A DNA stretch of 64,000 nt from RI-92 sp037384645 (GTDB taxonomy: Bacteria; Pseudomonadota; Gammaproteobacteria; UBA6429; Thiohalophilaceae), in contig JARRNT010000007.1 in the NCBI GenBank assembly GCA_037384645.1, positions 1 to 64,000 on the forward strand. Reading direction: 5' to 3'. Below, piece after piece: positions 8,850 to 17,278 of this stretch. The position numbers and the translations under genes are program-made. Each line of letters opens with the position of its first letter. The first letter of the stretch is position 1. Below the pieces are notes generated by a model. It ran no database searches. It worked only from the letters and a program-made list of their open reading frames with translations, and had not been told where the DNA came from.

Positions 8850-9092
8850 ATGGCCAGTGAAATACTGATTTATACCACCCCCGGCTGTCCGGATTGCGCT
8901 GCACTCAAGCACTGGCTGGGCCAACGCGGTATCACTTACGAAGAGCGTGACCTGAGCCAGCCGGGCATGGCAGACCAGGCCAAGAGCCGTTGCGGTGTGC
9001 GTATCGCACCGGTGACCGTGATTGGCGGGCAGTGCTTCTGGGGTACCTTTGCCGAGCAGAAGCCCAGGCTGGAAGCCGTCTTGCCAGGTTAA
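8850..9092 (+). CDS. Glutaredoxin-like protein in the copper operon
   Basis: An 80-residue thioredoxin-fold protein with a CPDC redox motif at residues 13-16 (TTPGCPDCAALKHWL), a cis-Pro region (IAPVTVIGG) and a C-terminal helix. This is the pattern of small glutaredoxins of the GrxC/NrdH group. It starts only eight bases after copZ, so it is translated with it. A likely role is reduction of disulfides or of copper-oxidised thiols on CopZ or the regulator, which is inference from position. An extra Cys in SRCGVRIAP and another in GGQCFWG could help bind metal. Confidence 0.88.
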   Translation: MASEILIYTTPGCPDCAALKHWLGQRGITYEERDLSQPGMADQAKSRCGVRIAPVTVIGGQCFWGTFAEQKPRLEAVLPG

Positions 9093-9190
9093 TGACTCTC
9101 GACTTCATGCTCGACGGTTATTCTTCGATAACAACGCCATTTTACTGTTACAGGTAGCGCGTCGCGTGCGAATCATGCCGCGAAAGTAAA

Positions 9191-9877
9191 CTAGCGCCGC
9201 AAGATGGCAATCCAGCGCCACAGGTTCAGGAGGCTCGCCAGGGAGGCGGCGACGTAGGTGTAAGCCGCCGCCTTCAGAATACGGCGTGCTGCGCGACGAT
9301 CCTTTTTTGCCACATACTCGCCATCGAACAATATCGGCAATGCCTTGTTGAAGCTGGCATCGATTTCAACCGGCAGGGTCACCACGTGAACCAGGGTGGC
9401 GGTAGCCATGCTGACAAGGCCGCCGATCAGAAACAGCAAGTCGTCAATTGGCGAGCGGGTCAGCACGGCGACCACCGGGATCAGCAGCAACAGGCCAGCC
9501 CCCAGTTTCTGAATCGAGCCAGCCAGCTCCACCAGTCGATGTCGCATGGCAAGCAAGGGTTCCTGCTGATGATCCTGGATCGCGTGACCGACTTCGTGGG
9601 CGGCGACGGTGATGGCCGTGAGAGAATGGTCGTGGAAGTTGGATGGACTCAGGCGCACGGTCTTGTCGACGGGATCGTAGTGATCATTGCCTGGTTCGGT
9701 TTCTTCCACCTTGACGGTATGTATCTCGAAGCGTTGCAGCAGGTGGCGCGCCAGCTCGGCGCCGCTACCGGGAATATCAGCGCGGGGCCTGGCATGGCGT
9801 TTAAAGGTGCGTTGCGCCCACCACTGCGGCCCAAACACGATGGCAAGTAACAGGGCTATCAGGAGCAGAATTGGCAT
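9191..9877 (-). CDS. Neutral zinc metallopeptidase, YugP-like (Zn_peptidase_2)
   Basis: A 228-residue membrane protein: N-terminal hydrophobic segment, then the zinc site HEVGHAIQDHQ near residues 93-103, then two to three further hydrophobic segments. The sequence KTVRLSPSNFHDHSLTAITVAAHEVGHA is typical of the YugP family, whose substrates are unknown. An E and N/D in the KRDRRAARRILKAAAYTYVAA region matches the family C-terminus. It lies downstream of the argS-SPOR pair on the same strand but is separated by about 50 bases. Confidence 0.88.
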   Translation of the reverse strand: MPILLLIALLLAIVFGPQWWAQRTFKRHARPRADIPGSGAELARHLLQRFEIHTVKVEETEPGNDHYDPVDKTVRLSPSNFHDHSLTAITVAAHEVGHAIQDHQQEPLLAMRHRLVELAGSIQKLGAGLLLLIPVVAVLTRSPIDDLLFLIGGLVSMATATLVHVVTLPVEIDASFNKALPILFDGEYVAKKDRRAARRILKAAAYTYVAASLASLLNLWRWIAILRR

Positions 9878-9927
9878 GACCGGATTTGGCGCGTTGCGGG
9901 CAGTGTCGGCTTAAAGACAGCTGTCGA

Positions 9928-10542
9928 TCAGGTTTTGGACTTGACGATAATCACCGGGATTTTTTGTTGTTTCAGGCGGCGCAGGGTGGCGGTGAGCCTG
10001 GCCATTTCATGAATTGGGCCAATGCGGACGCGATGCCAGGTATCCTGGTTGACCTGGACTGACTGGATTTTTGCCTCGATACCCTGTAATGCCAGTTTGG
10101 CCTTGAGTTGATCGGCCTGTTTGTAGTCGCGAAACGAACCGGCCTGCAGGATGTAATTGGTTTTGTTGTCCTGTTGTGATGCAGGCTTTTTGCTTTGTGC
10201 CGCGATCTCCTGTTCGGGTACGGCGACTTCCAGTTCCGGCAGGATGGTATAGAAATCAAAACTGGGTTTGGGCTTCACCGCAGTCTTGGCCTTATGCTTG
10301 TCCTGTGGTGGAGGTGGCGGGGCCTTAGCGTCATGCTTGCGTACCGAGCGCGCGTCCTGCAGGGTTTCCTTGAAAGCCCGAACGATGTTGGTTTTCTTAC
10401 CGGGATGAATGTCGTTATTCAGGTAAACCAGAAATGCCACGAACAGGCCAATGCTCAGGCCACCGAGCATCCAGGCCCAGCCAGGCAATTGCCCCGGTTT
10501 CTTCGTGCGCTTGCTGGAATTCTTGGCGTAATCGCGTGGCAT
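9928..10542 (-). CDS. SPOR-domain membrane protein (FtsN-like)
   Basis: 204 residues. A basic cytoplasmic N-terminus is followed by one transmembrane segment near residues 24-42, a Lys/Pro/Ala-rich periplasmic linker and a C-terminal SPOR domain (NYILQAGSFRDYKQADQLKA... to the end). SPOR domains bind denuded glycan strands at the division septum, so a role in division or peptidoglycan remodelling is likely. It follows argS by 45 bases on the same strand, the arrangement seen for FtsN-like genes in many gammaproteobacteria. Whether it is the essential FtsN cannot be told. Confidence 0.88.
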   Translation of the reverse strand: MPRDYAKNSSKRTKKPGQLPGWAWMLGGLSIGLFVAFLVYLNNDIHPGKKTNIVRAFKETLQDARSVRKHDAKAPPPPPQDKHKAKTAVKPKPSFDFYTILPELEVAVPEQEIAAQSKKPASQQDNKTNYILQAGSFRDYKQADQLKAKLALQGIEAKIQSVQVNQDTWHRVRIGPIHEMARLTATLRRLKQQKIPVIIVKSKT

Positions 10543-10587
10543 GGTCCTAGCTTAGCATCTCTACAGCTGTTGCGTGCAGGAAGGGTA

Positions 10588-12348
10588 TCACATCGTGTCC
10601 GGAGCAGAGACACCGAGCAACTTCAGCCCGTTGGCAATCACGATGCGCACACACTGTACCAGACACAGGCGGGCATTGCGCAAGGCATTGTCCTCGACGA
10701 TAAACTGGTGTGCATTGTAGTAGGTGTGAAAATCATTGGCCAGATCGCGCAGGTAGTGGGCAATCTGGTGCGGTTCGTGGGCCTGGGCTGCGGCGGCAAC
10801 GATCTCCGGGAAGCGTGCCAGCCGGGTCAGGAGCGCGGTTTCATGGGTTTCGCTCAAGCGGTTCAGGCTGGCCAGGCCTTCGTTTTGATCGAAACTATAT
10901 AACTTCTCTACCAGCTGTCGTTGTACGCTGCAGACGCGAGCGTGTGCATACTGGATGTAATACATCGGGTTGTCGTTGGATTGCGACTTGGCCAGGTCAA
11001 GGTCGAAGTCCAGGTGTTGTTCGCTCTTGCGCATCACGTAAAAGAAACGTGCAGCATCGTTGCCCACTTCCTTGCGCAGTTCGCGCAAGGTAACGAATTC
11101 ACCGGAGCGTGTCGACATCTGTGCCTTCTCGCCGCCACGATACAGGATCGCAAACTGGACCAGCAGCACATCAAGCTTGCCGGCATCGTAACCCAGGGCC
11201 TGTAACGCGGCCTTTACCCGAGGCACGTAACCATGGTGATCCGCGCCCCAGATATCGATCACGTGTTCGAAACCGCGATCGAACTTGTCCATGTGATAGG
11301 CGATGTCGGAGGCGAAATAGGTGGTGACGCCGTTGTCGCGGACCAGCACCCGGTCCTTTTCATCGCCGTAATCCGTGGAGCGAAACCAGATGGCGCCATC
11401 GCGATCGTAGGTGTGGCCGCTGTGTTGCAGGCGTTCGATGGCGCGCATCACGGCACCATTATCGGTAAGTGAGCGTTCGGAATACCATTCCTGGTAATTC
11501 ACGCCAAAGTGCGCAAGGTCGTCACGGATATCATCAAGGATGTAGTTCAGCGCAAGATCGAAAACCAGCCGGTACTGATCAGCGTGCAGCAATGTGCGCA
11601 TGCGCCCGATGATGGCGTCGATGTAATCTTCCTTGTTGCCGCCATCCACTTCATCCGGCGGCAGGGCGTGGCTGATCTCGTCCCAGCCGTGGCGCATGGC
11701 CTCGGCATTTTCCCGGTGCAGGGTCGCGGCGATATCCCAGACGTAATCGCCCTTGTAGGCATTGCTCGGAAACGGCAGCTCTTCACCACACAGTTCCAGG
11801 TAGCGCAGCCAGACACTGGCGGAGAGGATGTTCATCTGGCGGCCGGCGTCATTGACATAGTATTCGCGGTGTACGTGATAACCGACTGCGGCCAGCAGGT
11901 CGGCGACCACTGCGCCGTAGGCGGCACCGCGACCATGGCCGACGTGCAGCGGTCCTGTCGGGTTGGCGGAGACGAATTCCACCTGGACCCGTTTGCCCTG
12001 TCCGAGGTTGCTGCGGCCGAAGTCATCGCCGGCCTTGAGGATGGTCGGCACGATGGCAAACTGGGTATCAGGGTTTAAAAAGAAATTGATAAAGCCGGGA
12101 CCGGCGATCTCGACCTTGTCGACGATGGTCGAGGTCGGCAGGTGATCGATCAGCAGTTGCGCCAGGTCTCGCGGTTTTTTGCCTGCCGGCTTGGCCAGCA
12201 TCATGGCCAGGTTGGAGGCAAAATCGCCGTGGCTGCTGTCACGGGTATGTTCCACCTGGATCGGGGGTGACAGCTCGGCCGGTAACTCACCGGCTCCCTG
12301 GCACTTGGCGAGGGCCTGGGCAAGCAGTTCGGCAATCTGGTTTTTCAT
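10588..12348 (-). CDS. argS: Arginyl-tRNA synthetase
   Basis: A 586-residue class I aminoacyl-tRNA synthetase of normal length. The HIGH-type motif is HVGH at residues 135-138, after the family segment VEFVSANPTGPLH. The KMSKS counterpart is the degenerate AQMSTRSGEF typical of ArgRS, and the C-terminal anticodon-binding DALR domain ends with LCLVQCVRIVIANGLKLLGVSAPDTM. It charges tRNA-Arg with arginine. It is upstream of the SPOR gene and downstream of priA. Confidence 0.97.
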   Translation of the reverse strand: MKNQIAELLAQALAKCQGAGELPAELSPPIQVEHTRDSSHGDFASNLAMMLAKPAGKKPRDLAQLLIDHLPTSTIVDKVEIAGPGFINFFLNPDTQFAIVPTILKAGDDFGRSNLGQGKRVQVEFVSANPTGPLHVGHGRGAAYGAVVADLLAAVGYHVHREYYVNDAGRQMNILSASVWLRYLELCGEELPFPSNAYKGDYVWDIAATLHRENAEAMRHGWDEISHALPPDEVDGGNKEDYIDAIIGRMRTLLHADQYRLVFDLALNYILDDIRDDLAHFGVNYQEWYSERSLTDNGAVMRAIERLQHSGHTYDRDGAIWFRSTDYGDEKDRVLVRDNGVTTYFASDIAYHMDKFDRGFEHVIDIWGADHHGYVPRVKAALQALGYDAGKLDVLLVQFAILYRGGEKAQMSTRSGEFVTLRELRKEVGNDAARFFYVMRKSEQHLDFDLDLAKSQSNDNPMYYIQYAHARVCSVQRQLVEKLYSFDQNEGLASLNRLSETHETALLTRLARFPEIVAAAAQAHEPHQIAHYLRDLANDFHTYYNAHQFIVEDNALRNARLCLVQCVRIVIANGLKLLGVSAPDTM

Positions 12349-12463
12349 GGCAATTTGGCTGGCTAAAAGGGTTGGCTATTATCAAGGCTGTCCGGTGTTT
12401 GGACAAGTGGTTGAAATTATTTGCCGTTCCCGGCAGCCGGTCAGACGCTTTTGTCGGCCGCGA

Positions 12464-14665
12464 TTAATAGGTATCGATGGGATCCACGTCAATCGACCAG
12501 CGAACCTTGCTCATCTTGAGGGATTCGATCCTGGGCAGGCTCTGCGCCAGGAGCTGTTGTAAACGCGAACGCTGTGCGGCCAGCACCACCAGTTGCGCAC
12601 GAAAGCGGCCGGCACGTTTTTCCATGGGCGCCGGCATGGGTCCAAACAGTTGTACCTGCGATCCCTCCTGCTGCAACAAGCGGCGAACTTGTTCCAGGTA
12701 TGCCAGCGGTGCCTGTCGGTCAACCGCCTCCGCGCGAAACAGGGCCATGGAGGTGAACGGTGGCAGTGCCGCCGCTTCGCGTTCCTTGAGTAATTCCCGG
12801 GCAAAGGCGTTATAACCAGCCACGATCAGGGTCTGCAGTAAGGGGTGGTCCGGGTGGTGGGTCTGGATGATGACCTCGCCGGCCTGTTCGGCGCGGCCGG
12901 CGCGGCCGGCGACCTGCAGGATCAGCTGGGCCATGCGTTCGGGGGCGCGAAACTCGGCACTGTGCAGACCCTGATCGGCATTGAGGATTCCGACCAGGGT
13001 GACATTGGGAAAGTGATGGCCCTTGGCCAGCATCTGGGTGCCGATCAGGATCTGGCGCTGGCCGTTTTTGATCCTTTCCAGCAATGTCTGCAGGCTGCCA
13101 CGCCGGCGGGTGGTGTCCCGATCGATACGGATGATTTCGCAGTCCTGGAAACGTTCCTGCAGGGCCGCCTCGATGCGTTCGGTACCGGCGCCCACGGTCA
13201 GCAGGTTTTCACCCTGGCACTGCGGACAGGTTTGTTCGGCCCGGCGCTCGGCTCCGCAGTGGTGACAACGCAGGCGCCGGTCGCGCTGGTGGTAGGTCAT
13301 GTGGCTGTCGCAGCGCTGGCACTTGGCAATCCAGCCGCAGTCGTGACACATGAGCGTCGGCGCGAACCCCCGCCGATTGAGAAACAGCAGTATCTGGTTT
13401 TGTTTGTCCAGGTGCTGCCGGATCAGTTGCAATAAGCGATCGCTCAGGCCCTCATGCATGGGCTGGGCGCGCACATCGAGCAAGTGCAGGCGCGGCGGTT
13501 GTGCGCTTCCGGCGCGTTGGTGCAGTGGCAGCAGGGTAAACCGCTCGCGTTGCACGTTGTACAGGCTTTCCGTGGAAGGCGTGGCGGAACCGAGCACGAT
13601 GGGCAGCTGGTTATGGTGGGCTCGCCAGATGGCCAGGTCACGGGCGGAATAGCGAAAGCCGTCCTGTTGTTTGAACGAGGCATCATGTTCCTCGTCGATG
13701 ATCAGGAGCCCCGGCTGACGAAGCGGGGTAAAGATGGCTGAGCGCGTGCCCAGTACTACGGACACCTCACCGTCTCTCGCTGCCAGCCACGCTGCCAGTC
13801 GTTCGCTGTCGTTCAGGCCAGAATGCAACACGGCAATCGGGCAGGCCAGGCGTTTTTCAAACCGCTGTATCATCTGCGGGGTCAGCCCGATCTCCGGCAC
13901 CAGCACCAGCGCCTGTTTGCCCTCGGCGATGCAGGCGGCGATAAGCTGCAGATACACCTCGGTTTTGCCCGAGCCGGTGACACCCTCGAGTAAAAACGCC
14001 TGGTACTGGCCGAAGGCCGCTTTCACACTGCGTACTGCATCCTCCTGCTGCGGGTTCAGTGCGGGCCCCGGTGTCGCACTGCCGACTGGCGTGGCAGGGG
14101 TAATGGCAATGTCTTCATCACGCACCCAGGCCTTTTGTTGTAGTCGCTTGAGCGCGTCGGCGTGAGCCGGATCTGCCTGCAGGATGTGGTGCTGGCGTAA
14201 ACCCTGTGGGTGTTGCTTGAGCAATTGCAGTAGCGCCCATTGGCGTGGCGCCCGCCTGACGTCATCCGCGGTGATCTCCTTGCCCGCCTCGGTGAGCAAC
14301 CAGATTTTTTCCGTGGCCGCCTGCGCGGGCTTGCCCTGGCGTAACAGAACCGGCATGGCGGTCTGCAGGACCTCGCCCAATGGATGCTGATAATAGCGTG
14401 CCGCCCACACCAGCATTTGCCATAACTCATCTGGCCAGAGTGGCTGCGAATCCAGCCATTGCTGGATCGGTTTGAGGCGGTGGCGCGGTTGATCGGTCTG
14501 CTCACGGGTGGTTGTGACAACACCGACGAGTTTGCGCCGTCCGAAAGGGACCAGGACGCGACGGCCCACCAGCGGTGCCGACGTGTCGACGGGACCTGGA
14601 AGGTAGGTGAAAGTCTGGCGCAGGGGCGTGGGGACGGCAACCTGGATAAAGGACGCTTTAGGCAT
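12464..14665 (-). CDS. priA: Primosomal protein N' (PriA helicase)
   Basis: 733 residues, the normal PriA length. The 3'-DNA-end binding domain is at the N-terminus, Walker A GVTGSGKT at 228-235 and the Walker B DEEH box at 324-327. A zinc-binding insert has eight cysteines in four CxxC-type pairs (CHDCGWIAKCQRC ... CHHCG ... CPQCQG). Helicase motifs follow, including GTQMLAKGHHFP and QVAGRAGRAEQ. It restarts stalled or collapsed replication forks by loading the primosome. The region just upstream contains two perfect DnaA boxes, described separately. Confidence 0.97.
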   Translation of the reverse strand: MPKASFIQVAVPTPLRQTFTYLPGPVDTSAPLVGRRVLVPFGRRKLVGVVTTTREQTDQPRHRLKPIQQWLDSQPLWPDELWQMLVWAARYYQHPLGEVLQTAMPVLLRQGKPAQAATEKIWLLTEAGKEITADDVRRAPRQWALLQLLKQHPQGLRQHHILQADPAHADALKRLQQKAWVRDEDIAITPATPVGSATPGPALNPQQEDAVRSVKAAFGQYQAFLLEGVTGSGKTEVYLQLIAACIAEGKQALVLVPEIGLTPQMIQRFEKRLACPIAVLHSGLNDSERLAAWLAARDGEVSVVLGTRSAIFTPLRQPGLLIIDEEHDASFKQQDGFRYSARDLAIWRAHHNQLPIVLGSATPSTESLYNVQRERFTLLPLHQRAGSAQPPRLHLLDVRAQPMHEGLSDRLLQLIRQHLDKQNQILLFLNRRGFAPTLMCHDCGWIAKCQRCDSHMTYHQRDRRLRCHHCGAERRAEQTCPQCQGENLLTVGAGTERIEAALQERFQDCEIIRIDRDTTRRRGSLQTLLERIKNGQRQILIGTQMLAKGHHFPNVTLVGILNADQGLHSAEFRAPERMAQLILQVAGRAGRAEQAGEVIIQTHHPDHPLLQTLIVAGYNAFARELLKEREAAALPPFTSMALFRAEAVDRQAPLAYLEQVRRLLQQEGSQVQLFGPMPAPMEKRAGRFRAQLVVLAAQRSRLQQLLAQSLPRIESLKMSKVRWSIDVDPIDTY

Positions 14666-15045
14666 GGCGGCAAGATTAGCAAGAGTCGTCCTCAGCGGCG
14701 AGTTAGCCTGGGCAGTTCAGACGAAATCTCGAATTTTAGACTTAAGTACTTGTTGCAAAATGAGAATGACTGTTATCCACAAATGCTGTGGATAAGTCTG
14801 TGGAACAAATGGGGTAAAGCAGACTGACCCCGCGTCAATATTACATTCTTGTTAAACTGGCTAGAAAATAAACTTGAAAAATTATGCCAGTAAAAACAGT
14901 TAGTTACGCTATAATTATATAATGAACTCAATGTTTTGTTCGCGCCAAGTGTCGGAAGTATTTGATTCCGCTGGACCCTGTGCATAAATCAGAAAATACT
15001 GATGAACCCGGTCAGGATAAATAAGCAACAAATCGACATAGCCTG
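14666..15045. other. Intergenic region upstream of priA
   Basis: About 380 bases without a convincing gene; the short minus-strand frame at 14773-14985 lacks codon character and a ribosome site. It contains the DnaA-box pair, then GGGGT (14811-14815) and ACCCC (14827-14831), an interrupted inverted repeat with an internal GACTGACCCC. The right part is AT-rich. A GGGGTCAG-type sequence also occurs in the 17.1 kb intergenic region. Confidence 0.4.
14773..14795. promoter_or_regulatory. Inverted pair of perfect DnaA boxes
   Basis: TTATCCACA at 14773-14781 and its exact reverse complement TGTGGATAA at 14787-14795, five bases apart, are both perfect matches to the high-affinity E. coli DnaA box. 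A third partial match (TGTGGAA) follows at 14798-14804. The pair lies about 110 bases upstream of the priA start. DnaA binding could regulate priA or titrate DnaA; neither is shown here. Confidence 0.6.
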
Positions 15046-15603
15046 TTATTTCTGCGCCAGTCCGGGGGCGGGTAGCCCGTCAATACTCCGGGCGTTTTTA
15101 TCGCGTTGATACTGGCTGATCCCGTCCGGGCCTTTCTTGCGCGCCCAGTTCAGCAGCATGTCCCGGTCACCCGTCAGTTCCATCAATGGAACACCGAAAC
15201 CGCAGGAGGTCTGGATACGGTTCAGTTGTAGCTGGAATATTTGGCGCACGCCTGGCAGGTCGGGGGCAAACAGTGGGCGTAGCGTGGCCCAGTCTGGGTC
15301 GTCGGGCAGGATCACCCGGCCCTGACCATATAACCGCAGGATCTTGGGGTCGCCACTGAAGGCGCAGAGCATGACTGTGAGCCGGGCATTTTCCTGCAGG
15401 TGTGCCGCGGTTTCATTGCCGCTGCCAGTGAGGTCCAGCAAGGTGATTTCCCTGTCCCCGGTGATGCGCAGACTATCGAGGCCGCGCGGTGAGAGATTGA
15501 TATGGCCATCGCCTGCCAGCGGTGCGCTGGCCAGAAAATACAGCGGCTGTTGGGCAATCCAGGATTTGAGCTGGGGGGTGAGCTTGGGATAGGTTTTGGC
15601 CAT
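15046..15603 (-). CDS. Pyridoxamine 5'-phosphate oxidase-family FMN-binding protein
   Basis: 185 residues with a split-barrel flavin-binding fold: FLASAPLAGDGHINLSPRG near residues 19-37 and TAAHLQENARLTVMLCAFSGDPKILRLYGQGRV in the middle are the usual PPOX-like segments. The frame extends upstream, but the ATG at 15603 has a GCAGGAAC ribosome site, and MAKTYPKLT is the expected N-terminus. Members of this branch are flavin- or F420-dependent reductases or of unknown function; the substrate is not predictable. It is not the vitamin B6 enzyme PdxH. Confidence 0.85.
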   Translation of the reverse strand: MAKTYPKLTPQLKSWIAQQPLYFLASAPLAGDGHINLSPRGLDSLRITGDREITLLDLTGSGNETAAHLQENARLTVMLCAFSGDPKILRLYGQGRVILPDDPDWATLRPLFAPDLPGVRQIFQLQLNRIQTSCGFGVPLMELTGDRDMLLNWARKKGPDGISQYQRDKNARSIDGLPAPGLAQK

Positions 15604-15724
15604 GGGCTTGTTCCTGCGTGGTGAACGAATCATGCACGCCGCCACAGAGCAGGTGGGCGGCAGGTATCGAGTATACCCGCTTCGTCCATAGCCAGATCGG
15701 TAATCATTTGGTTAACCTAGCACG

Positions 15725-16606
15725 ATGAACTGGCGACAACTCGAACAGGCAATCAGTGCGGCAACCGGACAGGCCTTTAGCCTGGACGTGCATGGCAGTG
15801 TTGGCGGTGGCTGTATCAATACCGCCATGAAGATCAGCGGGGCCGGGCGTGATTATTTTCTCAAGCTTAACGATGCCCGTCTGCTGGATATGTTTGATGC
15901 CGAGGCTGACGGGCTGCGGGAGCTGGCAGCGGCCCAGGCAGTCCGCGTACCCACACCGGTGTGTACCGGCATTAACGACAACCAGGCCTTCATCGTCATG
16001 GAATACCTGGCGCTGGACGGTTCGGCCAGCGGCGCCATGGCGCGCTTTGGCGAACAACTGGCGAACATGCATCGTTATACCCGGGACCAGTTCGGCTGGC
16101 ATCGCGATAACACCATCGGTTCCACGCCCCAGCGAAATGACTGGGCGCCGGACTGGCTGGGTTTCTGGCGCGAACAGCGTCTGGGCTTTCAGTTACAGCT
16201 GGGCAGTCGCCATGGCCTGGCGGGCCGGGTGATCCAGAAGGGTGAGCGCCTGCAGACGAAACTCGCCGGCTTGTTCGATGTTTACACGCCTCAGCCATCG
16301 GTCCTGCACGGTGACCTGTGGTCAGGCAATTACGGTATCGATCATGACGGTGAGGCAGTGATTTTCGATCCGGCGGTGTACTTTGGCGATCGCGAGGCGG
16401 ACCTGGCCATGACAGAATTGTTCGGTGGATTCGGACGGGAATTTTACGCGGCCTATCAGGCGAGCTGGGCGCTCGACCCGGGCTACGCCCAGCGCAAGCA
16501 GCTATACAATCTTTACCATATCCTCAATCACTTCAACCTGTTTGGCGGCGGCTACGCCGGCCAGGCCGAAAGCATGATTGATCGCCTGTTGGCGGAGCTG
16601 GGTTAG
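15725..16606 (+). CDS. Fructosamine/ketosamine 3-kinase-family protein
   Basis: 293 residues, the usual length of bacterial FN3K-related kinases. It shows GSVGGGCINTAMKI (nucleotide loop), a VMEYL hinge, the catalytic HGDLWSGNYG near residue 197 and the metal-binding FDPAVYFGDREADLAMTELFGGF. Such proteins phosphorylate sugar-derived ketosamines on glycated amines and so repair glycation damage; some have other low-molecular-weight substrates. Its last codons overlap the 3' end of a small gene on the other strand. Confidence 0.9.
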   Translation: MNWRQLEQAISAATGQAFSLDVHGSVGGGCINTAMKISGAGRDYFLKLNDARLLDMFDAEADGLRELAAAQAVRVPTPVCTGINDNQAFIVMEYLALDGSASGAMARFGEQLANMHRYTRDQFGWHRDNTIGSTPQRNDWAPDWLGFWREQRLGFQLQLGSRHGLAGRVIQKGERLQTKLAGLFDVYTPQPSVLHGDLWSGNYGIDHDGEAVIFDPAVYFGDREADLAMTELFGGFGREFYAAYQASWALDPGYAQRKQLYNLYHILNHFNLFGGGYAGQAESMIDRLLAELG

Positions 16607-16725
16607 CGCCGATCCCGACGCGTCAGTTCGATGGTTTTGTAGACCATCAGCCGCATCAGGGCGATGGGCAGAACCACGAACAACAGCAGGATCAGGCTAT
16701 ATTTCAGTAAACTGGCAGCAAGCAT
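16603..16725 (-). CDS. Small single-pass membrane protein, 40 residues
   Basis: Reading the minus strand from the ATG at 16725 gives a 40-residue peptide. It has a leucine-rich transmembrane segment (SLILLLFVVLPIALMRLMV) and a basic tail ending RRDRR, so the positive end should face the cytoplasm. A near-ideal GTGGAGGAAACC ribosome site precedes the ATG. Too short for automated gene finding but well formed. The stop overlaps the fructosamine-kinase stop on the opposite strand. Function unknown. Confidence 0.55.
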   Translation of the reverse strand: MLAASLLKYSLILLLFVVLPIALMRLMVYKTIELTRRDRR

Positions 16726-16837
16726 GGTGGTTTCCTCCACAGGCGCAATATGTACTTTACAAAGCAATTAGCGTACCGCCCGGCAAAGTGCGTAAACTTA
16801 TAGACAAATTATAGTGTCTGGCGGTGAGCGTGGCGGA

Positions 16838-17014
16838 TTACAGCAGGCACTCCTCTTCGGTACAGGCAATTTCACTGCCGGCGGCCAGCGCCAGTTGCAA
16901 CAGGCGGACGTAGTCTGCCGCCTCCTGTTCACTTCCGAGCGGGCCAATCAGCCCGTTCGGGGTGGTGACATACCAGGACTGACCGCGTTGGGTAATTTGC
17001 ATGTCTGTGGCCAT
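16838..17014 (-). CDS. Small conserved-looking acidic protein, 58 residues
   Basis: The minus-strand ATG at 17014 has a strong CAGGAGG ribosome site. It encodes 58 residues beginning MATDMQITQRGQSWYVTTPN, with a beta-strand-like first half (QSWYVTTPNGLIGPLGS), a helix (EQEAADYVRLLQLALAAG) and two cysteines near the acidic C-terminus (CTEEECLL). It could be a small regulatory or metal-binding protein. I do not recognise the family. It lies 112 bases upstream of the 40-residue membrane protein on the same strand. Confidence 0.6.
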   Translation of the reverse strand: MATDMQITQRGQSWYVTTPNGLIGPLGSEQEAADYVRLLQLALAAGSEIACTEEECLL

Positions 17015-17278
17015 GACCTGCCTCCTGTTGAAATGGCGTGTGGCTTGAGATGATTGTCGGCAATAAAATGAGAACTGTGAAGGGGGTCAGATCACAGAAA
17101 AAGCCTAATGTCCACACGAAGGGTAAAATAAGCCAGGGAAACTGGAGTTAGATACACAAAACAGGAATAATGCAGTTTTATATATTACAAATTTCCCACA
17201 GCTGTCTGGATGATGATTTTATTTTGCGTTTGGCGGCAAAAATATCCCGATATGGGGCATTAATCATAATGCCAGCAG

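Noticed and set aside
14773..14985. Small minus-strand open frame upstream of priA
   Set aside because: Poor ribosome site, no coding character, and the DnaA-box pair lies inside it.
17075..17097. CTGTGA ... TCACAG inverted repeat
   Set aside because: It resembles a CRP half-site pair, but the spacing is 11 bases instead of 6, so it is not a CRP site.
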